The notes: generated by a model from the sequence alone, not told the origin. DNA of 64,000 nt from JBHELB01 sp041859045 (GCA_041859045.1 JBHELB010000010.1:62001-126000); one strand, 5' to 3'; positions 43,015 through 52,704 are shown, numbered from the stretch's first letter. Program-made: numbers and translations.

Positions 43015-44085
43015 ATGCCAGGGAAGAAAGCGGGTTTTACCCTCATCGAACTTCTGGTGGTCATTGCCATCATTGGTATTCTGGCGGCGATTCTGCTTCC
43101 GGCGTTGGCGCGCGCGCGTGAAGCGGCGCGGCGTTCTTCCTGCGCGAACAATCTGAAGCAGTTTGGCATCATCTTTAAGGTGTACGCGGGCGAGAATAGG
43201 GACAAATACCCGCCTCACACCAATTGTCCGCCTACGGGTTGGCCGGTCTTCGCCTATAACGGCGTCTCAATCTATCCCGAGTATTGGACGGAACCTAACA
43301 ACGCAATTTGCCCGTCCGATCCTCGCGCGGATTCCTTTGCGGAAGGGCTGTGGGAAGGTTCGGAGGACTATGCCGATTTGGTGAGATCCGTGGCCAGCAA
43401 ACATGCGCCCGGAACTCCCGCGAGCGACGCGTGTTACAACGCGGTGCTGTCGTTAAGCATCTCCTACCTCTATCTTCCCTGGGCCGCGGACGACTGCTCC
43501 AAACTCGCCGATATCGCGATCACGATGATCAACTGGGAGATGTTCCATTTCTATGGTCCGATCCCGGGCGAGGTCCTCGACTACGACCGTGCGGGACCCG
43601 ATGGAACCGATATCTGGGGCTGCACGTTTCCCGTCACGTATTACCACAAACGTTTCAACGGCGATTTGGCGGGAACGGACGGTGCGACAAACGGGTACGT
43701 GTTGGCGCACCAAGAGCCCGGCGAGACGCGCGATAGCGACGATTCCGGACATCCGTTGCCGTCGGTGTATTACCAGGTCAAGGAAGGCATCGAGCGGTTT
43801 TTCATCACCGACATCAATAACCCAGCGGCTTCGGCGAAAGCACAGAGTCTGCTTCCCGTTATGATGGACGCATGGAGCCTTGGCGTGAGCGGCAACACGC
43901 TGGACGCGGGAGAAGTCCCTTCGGCCCGCTTTAACCACTTGCCCGGCGGAGCGAACGTGCTGTTCATGGACGGACACGTGGAGTTCATACGCTATAAGAC
44001 AAAGTACCCGGTCATGACCGGTCCTTCGGGCACCTTGGGGGAACTGCTGGCGGCGGCGCTCACCCGCGCCGGAGGCGGCGGGTAA
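43015..44085 (+). CDS. Type II secretion/type IV-like pseudopilin with DUF1559-like C-terminus
   Basis: A 356-residue protein. KKAGFTLIELLVVIAIIGIL is a textbook prepilin cleavage/methylation sequence (cut before Phe8). The C-terminal NHLPGGANVLFMDGHVEF is a variant (one residue longer) of the H-x9-DG motif found in the expanded pseudopilin families of Planctomycetes, Lentisphaerae and relatives. ATG 43015 gives the short leader expected; the upstream in-frame start would bury it. It is probably exported and assembled or surface-held; no secretion ATPase is nearby. Confidence 0.9.
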   Translation: MPGKKAGFTLIELLVVIAIIGILAAILLPALARAREAARRSSCANNLKQFGIIFKVYAGENRDKYPPHTNCPPTGWPVFAYNGVSIYPEYWTEPNNAICPSDPRADSFAEGLWEGSEDYADLVRSVASKHAPGTPASDACYNAVLSLSISYLYLPWAADDCSKLADIAITMINWEMFHFYGPIPGEVLDYDRAGPDGTDIWGCTFPVTYYHKRFNGDLAGTDGATNGYVLAHQEPGETRDSDDSGHPLPSVYYQVKEGIERFFITDINNPAASAKAQSLLPVMMDAWSLGVSGNTLDAGEVPSARFNHLPGGANVLFMDGHVEFIRYKTKYPVMTGPSGTLGELLAAALTRAGGGG

Positions 44086-44100
44086 TAATTGCGTAACACC

Positions 44101-45126
44101 CTAGAAAAGTTTCCCTTGTGCGTCGCGATCTGGCACGTGAAGACCCAGGTGTTGGTACGCGCGCGGCATGGCGACGCGCCCTTGCTGGGTGCGCTTGATG
44201 AAGCCGATTTGGATGAGGAATGGCTCATGAACTTCCTCGAGCGTCTGCGCTTCCTCGCCAATCGCCACGGCAAGCGACGATAACCCGACCGGCCCGCCGC
44301 TGAACCGTTCGATCAGCGCGTTCAGGATGGCGCGGTCCATATCGTCGAGTCCAAGCTCGTCAATGCGCAACATGCGCAGTGCGGCGTCCGCCATTTCGCG
44401 CGTGATTGTGCCGTCGCCCTTGACCAAGGCATAGTCGCGCACGCGGCGCAGCAGTCGGTTGGCGATGCGCGCGGTGCCGCGCGACCGCGAGGCGATCTCG
44501 AGTGCGCCGTCGGGTTCGGTGGTGACATCAAGCACCCGCGCCGAGCGTAGCACAATACGCCGCAATTCTTCAGGCGAGTAGAACTCGAAGCGGCAGTTGT
44601 CGCCAAACCGTGCGCGCAACGGTGGCGTTAATAGCCCCGCGCGCGTCGTGGCGCCGATCAAGGTGAACGGCTTGAGCCCGATCTTCATCGAGCGCGCCGT
44701 CGGGCCCTTGCCAAGCATAATGTCGACCTCAAAGTCTTCCATCGCCGAGTACAGCGTCTCCTCGACGGCGTGGTTGAGGCGGTGGATCTCGTCGATGAAC
44801 AATACGTCGTGGTCTTCCAGCGACGTCAGAATCGCCGTGAGGTCGGCCTGACGTTCAATAACCGGCCCAGACGTGGCCTTAAAATCCACGCCCATTTCGT
44901 TGGCGAGAATGCGCGCCAGCGTCGTCTTTCCGAGCCCGGGCGGACCGCAGAGCAGCAGGTGATCGAGCGGCTCCTTGCGGGTTTTCGCCGCAGTGATGCC
45001 AATCCGCAGCTTTTCCTTGATCGGCTCCTGGCCGGGGAAATCCTCGAGCCGCTGCGGGCGAATTTGTTCATCAAAGACGCGCTCATCTTCGATAGGTTTC
45101 GGGTCAAGCACTTCGTCGTGCGCCAT
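44101..45126 (-). CDS. ruvB: Holliday junction branch migration ATPase
   Basis: A 341-residue RuvB, the hexameric motor of branch migration. It has Walker A GPPGLGKTTLA, Walker B LFIDEIHR, sensor ATTRAGLL and the C-terminal winged-helix DNA-binding domain ending near TQQGRVAMPRAY. Length is normal. It begins 4 bases after ruvA and acts with it in recombinational repair. ruvC is not in the window, so it is either elsewhere or replaced. Confidence 0.97.
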   Translation of the reverse strand: MAHDEVLDPKPIEDERVFDEQIRPQRLEDFPGQEPIKEKLRIGITAAKTRKEPLDHLLLCGPPGLGKTTLARILANEMGVDFKATSGPVIERQADLTAILTSLEDHDVLFIDEIHRLNHAVEETLYSAMEDFEVDIMLGKGPTARSMKIGLKPFTLIGATTRAGLLTPPLRARFGDNCRFEFYSPEELRRIVLRSARVLDVTTEPDGALEIASRSRGTARIANRLLRRVRDYALVKGDGTITREMADAALRMLRIDELGLDDMDRAILNALIERFSGGPVGLSSLAVAIGEEAQTLEEVHEPFLIQIGFIKRTQQGRVAMPRAYQHLGLHVPDRDAQGKLF

Positions 45127-45130
45127 GCAG

Positions 45131-45733
45131 TTACACCTTTGCCATCGACCGCAGCGCGGCCTTCAACACGTCTTCGTCGGAAGCGCCCGCGCCCAGGGTC
45201 TTGCGGGCGGCTTGTGCGGCCCGGCGGGCCTCGGGCAACGTACAGCCCAAGGCGCACAGCGCGGCGATCGCGTCGTCTCGCTCGTCGTCATGTTCGGCCT
45301 CGGGCGCACCGAGAATCTCATCCAGCTCCGCGTCTTGGCCGAGCTTGGCCTTCATTTCGAGTATGATCCGTTGGGCCATTTTTTGTCCCACGCCGGGGAC
45401 GCGCTTGAACGCGGCCACGTCATTGGTCTGCACGGCGCGGGCAAATTCCGGCACGCTCAACCCCGACAACACCGCGAGAGCCACCTTTGGCCCGACTCCG
45501 CTGATTCCGAGCAACATGCGAAAAAGCGTACGCTCGTCTTCGCGCAGGAAACCGAAAATCTGGAACAGATCCTCGCGGATATGGCAGTGCGTGAGGAGGA
45601 TAACATCCTGCCCCTCGGTCATCTTGCGCTGAACCGAGGCAGGAACCCATACCTCATAGCCCACGCCGCCGACGTCCAGCTCGATCCATGCCGCCGTCTT
45701 GCGCGCCACTTGTCCTCGTAGAAAAGCAAACAT
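45131..45733 (-). CDS. ruvA: Holliday junction DNA helicase subunit RuvA
   Basis: A 200-residue RuvA. The N-terminal OB domain (MFAFLRGQVARKTAAWIELD), the helix-hairpin-helix pair (LLGISGVGPKVALAVLSG and RVPGVGQKMAQRIILEMK) and the C-terminal RuvB-binding domain (after residue 150) are all present. It tetramerises on Holliday junctions and loads RuvB, whose gene follows. ATG 45733 is the only start giving the conserved N-terminus. Confidence 0.96.
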   Translation of the reverse strand: MFAFLRGQVARKTAAWIELDVGGVGYEVWVPASVQRKMTEGQDVILLTHCHIREDLFQIFGFLREDERTLFRMLLGISGVGPKVALAVLSGLSVPEFARAVQTNDVAAFKRVPGVGQKMAQRIILEMKAKLGQDAELDEILGAPEAEHDDERDDAIAALCALGCTLPEARRAAQAARKTLGAGASDEDVLKAALRSMAKV

Positions 45734-45788
45734 GACAGCATGGTAGAGAGTTTTCCGGGCAATTTCCACGACAAACAAATAAGGGACA

Positions 45789-45797
45789 TGGTATACT
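45789..45797 (+). promoter_or_regulatory. Extended -10 promoter before the PAS gene
   Basis: TG-G-TATACT (45789-45797), about 30 bases before the ATG at 45828. No good -35 hexamer is visible, as is common with extended -10 promoters. Lies in the divergent spacer with ruvA. Confidence 0.45.
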
Positions 45798-45827
45798 TCT
45801 ATTGTCGCCAAATAAGAGGACCGAGCG

Positions 45828-46346
45828 ATGCGAACGGTCTGTGCTTGGTGCAAAACGGAGCTGACGCCGCTGCCGTCCGGGACGCCCGTCCCTGAAAACG
45901 GATTGGTCAGCCACGGAATCTGCAGTTCCTGTGCGGAAAAGATCTTGCAGCAAATGGGCACGCCGCTTCACAAGTATCTCGACACCTTAGGTGCGCCGGT
46001 CGTGTTGGTGGATTCGGATGGAGTGGTGCGAACTGCAAACAGCTTAGCTCAGGACCTGTTAGGCAAGGAACTGGTCGATATTGAAAATCTGAAGGGCGGC
46101 GATGTTTTCGAGTGCATTCATGCTTTCGAACCCGGTGGTTGTGGCGGTACCACTCACTGCAACGGCTGCGTCATCCGTAGGACCGTAATGGACTCTTTCC
46201 GGACCGGTCTGCCGCATCTGCGTGAGCCGGCCCTCCTGACTCGCCGAAATGGCGACGGTAGTCAAGAGACGACCCTGCTGATCTCCACCGAACGCGTCGG
46301 GCCTGTTGTGCTGCTTCGCGTGGATTCAATCTCGCCAGGCGAGTAG
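45828..46346 (+). CDS. Small PAS-domain protein with Cys cluster
   Basis: A 172-residue soluble protein. The first 40 residues carry two CxxC pairs (CAWC, CSSC), resembling a zinc ribbon. A PAS fold follows from about residue 50 (YLDTLGAPVVLVDSDGVVRTAN). Inside it, FECIHAFEPGGCGGTTHCNGC forms the C...C-G-x-T-x-H-C-x-x-C cluster known from a PAS subgroup, suited to an iron-sulfur or zinc redox sensor. No output domain is attached. The next gene (206 bases on) is a chemoreceptor, so it may feed into that pathway, but this is inference. Confidence 0.75.
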   Translation: MRTVCAWCKTELTPLPSGTPVPENGLVSHGICSSCAEKILQQMGTPLHKYLDTLGAPVVLVDSDGVVRTANSLAQDLLGKELVDIENLKGGDVFECIHAFEPGGCGGTTHCNGCVIRRTVMDSFRTGLPHLREPALLTRRNGDGSQETTLLISTERVGPVVLLRVDSISPGE

Positions 46347-46552
46347 GCCGCATTCATGAGCACGCCGCAGCGATGGGCCCCAAAGACGGCAAAAAACTGC
46401 TTCTTCCCGCTCGCCTCGCTCCTTGTGATTCTGCTTTCTGAGATGGAGAGATATCTGTAGAGATTGGCGCACTCGTGTGCTAGACTTCCGTAGGCAGGGC
46501 GCTGGAAAGGGAGCCGAAAACACCGTACTACGGTTGTGATGGAGGGAGTTCC

Positions 46553-48424
46553 ATGCGGCTTTCCACGAAAATCGTCCTGCTTGTGCTTCTGTTCGTGATA
46601 CCGCTGAGCGGTGCCATCATTTACTTTATACTCACCGGACTCAACAAAGACATCCGCTTCGCCGAACAGGAGCTTCGTGGGAACACCTACCAGCTCGCGG
46701 TGGAGGACTTCTTTGCCGCGGTCAGCGCACACCAACTGTCCGCCTTGCGCGCCAAGCGTGACGGCTTATCGTCGACGGCTCTTCGGGAAGCCTCACAGAG
46801 AGCTGATGAGGCGCTGGCCGAACTGGCAAGAGTCGATCACGAATTAGGCCTCCAACTCGATTTCACTCCGGCCGGACTGGAGAGCCGAGGAAGGGCGGAC
46901 GCCCATTTTCCTAAAGTGGCAAAGGCATGGCAATCGATCGCCGCAGCGAACAGCAACGCCGATCTGCGCGAGCTTTCCGATCGATACACACCGCTCTGCG
47001 CGGCATTGCGTGCGATGGTTGCGCAGGCAGGTGATACATCGAACCTGATTCTAGATCCAGACCTAGATAGCTACTATCTTATGGATATAACGCTTCTGGC
47101 CTTGCCGCAGAGCCAAGACCGCATTCGGTCCATCGCCGCATGGCTTCTGTCTTTACCCTCTTCCGGCGATCTCGCCCCCGCCGACCAAGTAAGACTCGCT
47201 GTGTACGCGGCGATGATACGCGAGGCGGACCAGGGACGTATCAGCGGGGATCTGCAGACCGTCCTAAATGAAGATGCGAAGTTCTACGGCAAGAGTCCCA
47301 CCGCCGAGGCTAATCTGACGCCAACCATCGAGAGATATTCCAGCGCCGTGCTTGCGTTGGCGCAAGCGCTTGAAGATGCGTCAAAAGGAAAACCAGACTT
47401 TTCTCTGCTCGCGACGTCCGCCGAAAAAGCCATGCAGGCCAGTTTTGACGCTATGGAACCGAGCATCAAGGAACTCGACATGCTTCTGAATAGTCGCATT
47501 GGCGCTATCCGTGACAGTCGCTTCCTCGCCCTGCTTACCACATGCCTGCTGCTTGCAGTCGCATGCGTTGGGGCGGCGTTCTTCCTGCGAAGCATTACGG
47601 CGCCGCTGTACAGGTTTATTGCGCAAACTTCCGAACATACGCGCCTCGTTTCGGGTGATGCGAGACGCGTCGCCACATCAGGCCGGGCAATGGCCGCACG
47701 CATTCTTACCCAGGCCTCAAGCCTCGAGCAAACGAGTGCCGCAATTTACGAGATGGCCTCGGTCACCCGCGAGAATGCCCGAACGGCAAGCACCGCGATG
47801 TCGCTCCTAACACAGGCGCAAGCGGCCGCAGAGGAGGGTGCCCAACGCATCCGCATGCTGGAAGACAGGATCCAGCGTATCGCGGCGGAGGCCGACGAAA
47901 CCATGAAGATTATCGGGACAATTCAGGGCATCGCCGCGCAAACCAATCTGCTTGCGCTCAACGCTGCGGTCGAGGCTGAACGGGCCGGTGAAGCGGGCCG
48001 AGGGTTTGCCGTTGTCGCGGGCGAGGTGCGCCGGCTCGCGGAACGCTCGTCGGACGCCGCGAAGGAAACCTCAGCGCTTATAGAGTCATCTCGCAAACAG
48101 ACCCAGAGCGGAGTTGAGGCTGCGCACAGTGTTGTCGAGCTCTTCGGGCGCACGCGCGATGCCCTCGGACAATTGGGGCACCTTGTCGTCAGCGTCTCGA
48201 CCGCCTCGGACGAGCAAGCGAAAGGCTCGGAGCAAGTTAGCCTCGCTGTAGCCGAGATCGATAAGGCGACTCAGGCAAACTCGGCGCTCGCGGATGATGT
48301 CGCAGACTCCGGAAGCAAGCTGCTTCGCCAGGCGCTGGCCCTGTCGGGATCGGTCCATGTCCTCAAGATACTAGTAAAGGGGCATGCCGCTGAAACGGCG
48401 GGGGCTGCCTCCTCCGAAAGCTGA
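46553..48424 (+). CDS. Methyl-accepting chemotaxis protein
   Basis: A 623-residue chemoreceptor. A membrane span at residues 6-27, a helical periplasmic sensor (about 30-315), a second span near 325-345, then a cytoplasmic signalling helix pair. The signature tip IAAQTNLLALNAAVEAERAG and GRGFAVVAGEVRRLAERS are intact. HAMP is weak or absent after the second span. No C-terminal CheR-binding pentapeptide is seen. GGAGGGA precedes the ATG. No cheA/cheW genes are nearby, so it reports to an array encoded elsewhere. Confidence 0.93.
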   Translation: MRLSTKIVLLVLLFVIPLSGAIIYFILTGLNKDIRFAEQELRGNTYQLAVEDFFAAVSAHQLSALRAKRDGLSSTALREASQRADEALAELARVDHELGLQLDFTPAGLESRGRADAHFPKVAKAWQSIAAANSNADLRELSDRYTPLCAALRAMVAQAGDTSNLILDPDLDSYYLMDITLLALPQSQDRIRSIAAWLLSLPSSGDLAPADQVRLAVYAAMIREADQGRISGDLQTVLNEDAKFYGKSPTAEANLTPTIERYSSAVLALAQALEDASKGKPDFSLLATSAEKAMQASFDAMEPSIKELDMLLNSRIGAIRDSRFLALLTTCLLLAVACVGAAFFLRSITAPLYRFIAQTSEHTRLVSGDARRVATSGRAMAARILTQASSLEQTSAAIYEMASVTRENARTASTAMSLLTQAQAAAEEGAQRIRMLEDRIQRIAAEADETMKIIGTIQGIAAQTNLLALNAAVEAERAGEAGRGFAVVAGEVRRLAERSSDAAKETSALIESSRKQTQSGVEAAHSVVELFGRTRDALGQLGHLVVSVSTASDEQAKGSEQVSLAVAEIDKATQANSALADDVADSGSKLLRQALALSGSVHVLKILVKGHAAETAGAASSES

Positions 48425-48539
48425 ACCGACCAAAGCCGACCCCGCGAATTTCTGCGTGAGGGCGTTAGCCCCACGGATTTCGGTTGTTCGTGCCGCCAGG
48501 ATGACTGCGCCTCGGTTCGAGTAGGGCCGACGCCTTTCG

Positions 48540-50771
48540 CTACCGCAAGAGCGTTTTCCCCGTTTCGCTATCGAGGATCACGGTGGACCAAGGTTCGAGG
48601 CTGATCTTCACTTTCTTGCCGTTATGTAACGTCAGGGTCCGTTTGCCGCCGGTTTCGGTGTGGATCCACAACACCCCGCCGCCCGCGCTCACCACGTCGT
48701 TCTTTTCGTTGTAGATGTGCGCGCCGGACTGCCGGAAAATCTCCCGCATGAGGGGCGGGTGTTTCAGGGGCAATGCCGAATACCACACGGTAGCTCCGTT
48801 GATCTTCTTGCGGGCCAGCGCCACCTCGACCGAACCGCCATAGTAGGCAAGCGTCTCCGCCTCGGAGTCGACCACCTGGAAGGTCGGCGCGGTCCAAGCG
48901 TCTCGGACGCGTGCGTCGATCCGCGTTTCGGGAAACTTCGGCGTGATGCTGCCCTCGCGCAGGAGCAGTTGCGGCTGCAGGTTCACCGTGGACTTCTCGA
49001 TCTTCATTCCCACCGTATCCGCCACGCGCTCCGTGCTCAACCGTTCGCCGTCCACGTAGCCCGGCGCATACACCCACACCACCGTCCGCCCCGGCGTAAC
49101 CACCTTCTCTCGGATGAGCGCGCGATGCGCCTCGCTCAGATACGGTGTGAAGCCGAACACCACCGTCTTGTACCGCGACAAATCAACGTCGCCAAGGTCG
49201 TTGAGGTGAACCAGGTCAAACGCAACGCCGCTTTTGTACGCGCCCGCCACCGTCTCGTTCAATGCCTCAAGCGACAACGTCTCGGTGCGGTCCCAATGCG
49301 CATCCTGGTTGTACAAGGACAGGTAGTGCGGCGCCATGTAGTAGAAACATTCGGTGTCGTAAACGAACAGAACGTCGGCGGGATTCGTGTACGGTTTGTC
49401 CAACAACTCCCCGGACAGTTTCAGCAGTCTGCCCGTCTCCTCCTTCAACGCGGGATGCGCCCACCACTTGCCGGCCCCCTTGTCGCCACCGGGGCCGAAA
49501 TCAAGCCACCACATCCCCTGCCCAAGCGTATAGCAGTGCGCGGTGTTCCGGCGCATCGCAGCGATGTCCCCTTCGACCGTGGTCGGGTAAAAGGGCCCAG
49601 GGCGCTGGAAATTGTCACCCACGTGTGTGGGATGGTCGTTCTCGTTGAGCCAGAGTTTGCCGTGCATGCGCAGGCTTTCCCATAGGCAGCGGTAATGGCC
49701 CGAGCCACCCAGAAAACGCGAATCGAACTCGTAGCTGAACGGCGACGACAGAAAATCGATATAGGGCGACTCGATCACCCGCTTCATCTCCAAGTGCCCG
49801 CCCGACGCCTGGTGCGTGAGATGAAGGAAATAAGCGTGAAACGTACCTACAATAACCGGGCGCGTCCACGCCTCTTTCGCGATACGGCAAAACTCGATGG
49901 GAACGTCCGCCACCAGCTCCTGGTGACATTTGTAATAGTCGATCGCCTGCCGTTCCTTCTGAGGATCGCGGAACATCCGCTCGGAAGTTTTGAAGCGCTC
50001 CGGCACCCCCGGGACCTCGGCCGTGTCGAAGGTAACGTCGGGCTTGTTCCACGCGCTTCGCAACGCGTCGTCCGTCGCATACTTCGCGCGCAGCCATTGC
50101 CGAAAATGACGCGTCATGGCGGGACCGTTATCCGGCTCGAACTCGAACTTCGGGTAAAACCACTCGTGCCATTCCCCACCGACGACCAACAACCCAAACA
50201 CCGCGTTTCCCTCAGGCGACGCGGATAGCTCATGCAACAACTTTCGTAGTTGCTCGCCGGTGTCTCGACGCCAGACCTCTGAGGCAAAGCTAGGCGTCTT
50301 CCAGTTATCTGGATTTTGGCGCACGCTCTCAGGAATCTGTGTACCTGCTCGCAACGTCCATCCAATCAGTTCCTGCGGGTGCTGTTCTGTCCACCAGCCC
50401 GGTGCCCACACCACTACGCGCAACAAGACGCGGGCATCGGGCCGCACCTGTTGGATGGCGCGAATCTGACGCTTCACGCGCTCGACGTCCAGCCCCTCTG
50501 GACGCCAAATCCCGCCGAGCGAGACCTGACACCCAAACAAGCGATACCCTTGACTGGCAAAGTCCCGCAGCGTTTCCTGTGCTTCTGGCCGCCAAGGCTC
50601 GCCGGAGGGTGCTCCCATGAGGTGATAGATGAACGGGGCTTCCGGCTTGCCGTCAATGAAAATCGTCTGTCGCCCCATATACGGACCCACCCAGGAACCG
50701 CTGTCCGCGCCATGGGCCGCCAACGAGCAACCGAGGAGAACCAGAGAGAGGCCGACTTGCTGTATGTGCAT
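48540..50771 (-). CDS. Secreted GH42-like (beta-galactosidase-type) glycoside hydrolase
   Basis: A 743-residue exported protein. The signal ends in either LLGC (possible lipobox) or AHGA (signal peptidase I). A TIM-barrel region spans residues about 40-420 (FRQWLRAKYATDDALRSAWN is typical of GH42 helix 4; GEWHEWFYPKF holds a candidate acid/base Glu; WLNENDHPTHVGDN a candidate nucleophile). A beta-galactosidase trimerisation-like flavodoxin domain (about 470-660) and a small beta domain follow. Substrate is uncertain. It stands alone in a long spacer-flanked locus, and its mature form is periplasmic or outer-membrane. Confidence 0.72.
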   Translation of the reverse strand: MHIQQVGLSLVLLGCSLAAHGADSGSWVGPYMGRQTIFIDGKPEAPFIYHLMGAPSGEPWRPEAQETLRDFASQGYRLFGCQVSLGGIWRPEGLDVERVKRQIRAIQQVRPDARVLLRVVVWAPGWWTEQHPQELIGWTLRAGTQIPESVRQNPDNWKTPSFASEVWRRDTGEQLRKLLHELSASPEGNAVFGLLVVGGEWHEWFYPKFEFEPDNGPAMTRHFRQWLRAKYATDDALRSAWNKPDVTFDTAEVPGVPERFKTSERMFRDPQKERQAIDYYKCHQELVADVPIEFCRIAKEAWTRPVIVGTFHAYFLHLTHQASGGHLEMKRVIESPYIDFLSSPFSYEFDSRFLGGSGHYRCLWESLRMHGKLWLNENDHPTHVGDNFQRPGPFYPTTVEGDIAAMRRNTAHCYTLGQGMWWLDFGPGGDKGAGKWWAHPALKEETGRLLKLSGELLDKPYTNPADVLFVYDTECFYYMAPHYLSLYNQDAHWDRTETLSLEALNETVAGAYKSGVAFDLVHLNDLGDVDLSRYKTVVFGFTPYLSEAHRALIREKVVTPGRTVVWVYAPGYVDGERLSTERVADTVGMKIEKSTVNLQPQLLLREGSITPKFPETRIDARVRDAWTAPTFQVVDSEAETLAYYGGSVEVALARKKINGATVWYSALPLKHPPLMREIFRQSGAHIYNEKNDVVSAGGGVLWIHTETGGKRTLTLHNGKKVKISLEPWSTVILDSETGKTLLR

Positions 50772-51031
50772 GAGGAGATCCTTTGCTCAAAGCGAACTAA
50801 TTTCAATCAAGTAACGACTATATTAATCAATTTCTGCTCATAAAACAACCCGAATCCATATCGTCCACCGGAAGTCGCGAAGCCCTTCTGCCTCGGTTCC
50901 GGGCGTTTGAAACGAAATATGCGTGGGCTTAAGGCGAGCGCTCCGGCCATTAATTACAGCAAAAACACCTGCGAGAAACCAGATGTAAGACGCTCACAAT
51001 CTGGGGTTTGTTGAACGCTCCCGAGCGTCGC

Positions 51032-51060
51032 TTGACCGCTTCCAGGGCAGAACGTACAAT
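51032..51060 (+). promoter_or_regulatory. Sigma-70 promoter of serC
   Basis: TTGACC (51032-51037), 17-base spacer, TACAAT (51055-51060), about 120 bases before the serC ATG. The rest of the spacer 50772-51031 shows no gene. Confidence 0.65.
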
Positions 51061-51178
51061 ACTCGCTCAACGGACGGGGCGTTTTGGCCGCGAAACGGGG
51101 AAAATGAGGCGCTTTGTGGTAGAGGCGCCATTTTTCGCGGACGGCCCGGGCGGCGCGCCGTCACGGAAGGAGCGAGCC

Positions 51179-52273
51179 ATGGAACAGCGATTGTACAACT
51201 TCTCGGCGGGCCCGGCGGCGTTGCCGCTCGCGGCACTGGAAAAGGCGCAGCGCGAGTTGCTCGTATTGCCGGGGGCCGGAGCCTCAGTCATGGAGATCAG
51301 CCATCGCTCGAAGCAGTTCTCGGCGGTGCTCGAGAAGGCGAAGTCGAATATCGCGCAGTTGCTCAAGCTGCCGAGCGAATACAAAGTGCTGTTCTTGCAG
51401 GGCGGCGCGTCGATGCAGTTCTCGATGATCCCGATGAACTTCTTGCGCGGTTCCAGCGAAGCGGCCGATTACTTGCTGACCGGGGCGTGGGGCAAGAAAG
51501 CGCTCAAGGAAGCGCGGAAGGAAGGCCCGACGAGCGTCGTGTGGGACGGCAAGGAAGAGGGGTACTCCCGCGTACCGGCGCAGTCCGAACTGAAGCTGAA
51601 TCCCAAAGCGCCGTACTGCCACATCACCTCGAACGAGACGATCGAAGGCGTCGAGTTTACGGCGTTCCCTGACACCGCAGGCGTGCCGTTGGTGTGCGAT
51701 GCGTCGTCGGACTTTCTGTCGCAGCCCGTGGACGTGCGCCCCTTCGGCTTGATCTACGCGGGCGCGCAGAAGAACGTCGGTCCGTCGGGCGTAGTGGTGG
51801 CGATTGTGCGCGAGGACATGCTTGCGCGAGTGCCCAAGGGCTTGCCGACGATGCTCGACTACGCGATGATGGCTGAGAACGATTCGCTGTACAACACACC
51901 GCCGACGTTTGGCATCTACCTGATTATGCTGGTGACGGATTGGCTGCTCGAGACCATTGGCGGGCTCGACAAGATGGCCGAGATCAACCGCCAGAAGGCG
52001 AAGATGCTGTACGACGCGATCGATGCGAGCGGCGGCTACTACCGCGGACATGCGCAGGCGGCCAGCCGGTCGATCATGAACGTCACGTGGCGTCTGCCAA
52101 GCGAAGAACTTGAGGCAAGTTTCGTGAAGGAAGCCAAGGCCGCGGGCCTCGATGCGCTCAAGGGCCACCGCTCCGTCGGCGGCATCCGGGCGTCCATCTA
52201 CAACGCCATGCCCACCGAAGGCGTCAAGGCGTTGTGCGATTTCATGACGGCGTTCAAGGCGAAGAACGGCTAG
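51179..52273 (+). CDS. serC: Phosphoserine aminotransferase
   Basis: A 364-residue class V PLP aminotransferase. It makes phosphoserine from 3-phosphohydroxypyruvate and glutamate. LYNFSAGPAALPLAALEKAQ, EISHRSKQF and the PLP lysine loop YAGAQKNVGPSG are diagnostic. ATG 51179 follows GGAAGGA and begins MEQRLYNFSAG as expected; the long upstream extension is not used. It is transcribed alone, with a good promoter and terminator. serA/serB are not in the window. Confidence 0.97.
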   Translation: MEQRLYNFSAGPAALPLAALEKAQRELLVLPGAGASVMEISHRSKQFSAVLEKAKSNIAQLLKLPSEYKVLFLQGGASMQFSMIPMNFLRGSSEAADYLLTGAWGKKALKEARKEGPTSVVWDGKEEGYSRVPAQSELKLNPKAPYCHITSNETIEGVEFTAFPDTAGVPLVCDASSDFLSQPVDVRPFGLIYAGAQKNVGPSGVVVAIVREDMLARVPKGLPTMLDYAMMAENDSLYNTPPTFGIYLIMLVTDWLLETIGGLDKMAEINRQKAKMLYDAIDASGGYYRGHAQAASRSIMNVTWRLPSEELEASFVKEAKAAGLDALKGHRSVGGIRASIYNAMPTEGVKALCDFMTAFKAKNG

Positions 52274-52294
52274 GCTGTCTCAAAAACAAACAAT

Positions 52295-52339
52295 GGGGAC
52301 ACCCTTTCCTATGAGAGGGTGTCCCCTTCGCTTCTTTTT
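52295..52339. terminator. Bidirectional terminator between serC and the small-ORF array
   Basis: Arms GGGGACACCCT (52295-52305) and AGGGTGTCCCC (52316-52326). The plus strand continues TTCGCTTCTTTTT; the minus strand continues CATTGTTTGTTTTTG. It can therefore end both serC and the minus-strand array. Confidence 0.9.
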
Positions 52340-52345
52340 GCTGTT

Positions 52346-52519
52346 CTAGTTGCTGGTCGTGCCCTTGAACGAGACACCCCAGGACATCGAACGGAGGAAC
52401 GAAGAGAGATTGACTAGCAATTCTTCAACGAACTGAAGGATCGCCTGGAAATTGGAGCCGCTGACGGCGACCGCCGGGGTCTTCGATATAGCGCGACAAT
52501 GCGTGCGATGCGTGTTCAT
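52346..52519 (-). CDS. Small ORF D of the four-peptide array (57 aa)
   Basis: A 57-residue ORF with GAGGA at 7-base spacing before the ATG. Sequence features: basic N-terminus MNTHRTHCRAISK, the motif ISKTPAVA, an amphipathic helix (FQAILQFVEELLVNLSSFL), and a polar GTTSN end. It is last of four consecutive minus-strand small ORFs and its stop lies 7 bases from the shared terminator. No family recognised. It could be a secreted or membrane-active peptide. Confidence 0.5.
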   Translation of the reverse strand: MNTHRTHCRAISKTPAVAVSGSNFQAILQFVEELLVNLSSFLRSMSWGVSFKGTTSN

Positions 52520-52544
52520 GTTTCTTCCTCGTGTGTTTCGCGAA

Positions 52545-52679
52545 CTAGACGCGACCAGATCCAAAGATAATGAAGAATATCTCTCCCAGCGACGAGAAGA
52601 TATTCAGGAAAAAGTTCAACTTGTCGGTGAAATTCGAGGCCATCTGCGGCTTGCGTGTAATGAGCCTGGTGTGCTTCAT
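52545..52679 (-). CDS. Small ORF C of the four-peptide array (44 aa)
   Basis: A 44-residue ORF with GGGAG at 8-base spacing. It opens MKHTRLITRKPQMAS, giving the motif ITRKPQMA that matches I-[ST]-x(1,2)-P-x-[VM]-A in ORFs A and D. The rest is a strongly hydrophobic helix (LNFFLNIFSSLGEIFFIIF) and ends GSGRV. It lies 25 bases after ORF B and 25 before ORF D. Function unknown; membrane insertion is likely from composition. Confidence 0.5.
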   Translation of the reverse strand: MKHTRLITRKPQMASNFTDKLNFFLNIFSSLGEIFFIIFGSGRV

Positions 52680-52704
52680 CCCATTTTCTCCCTGTGAAAT
52701 CCTA

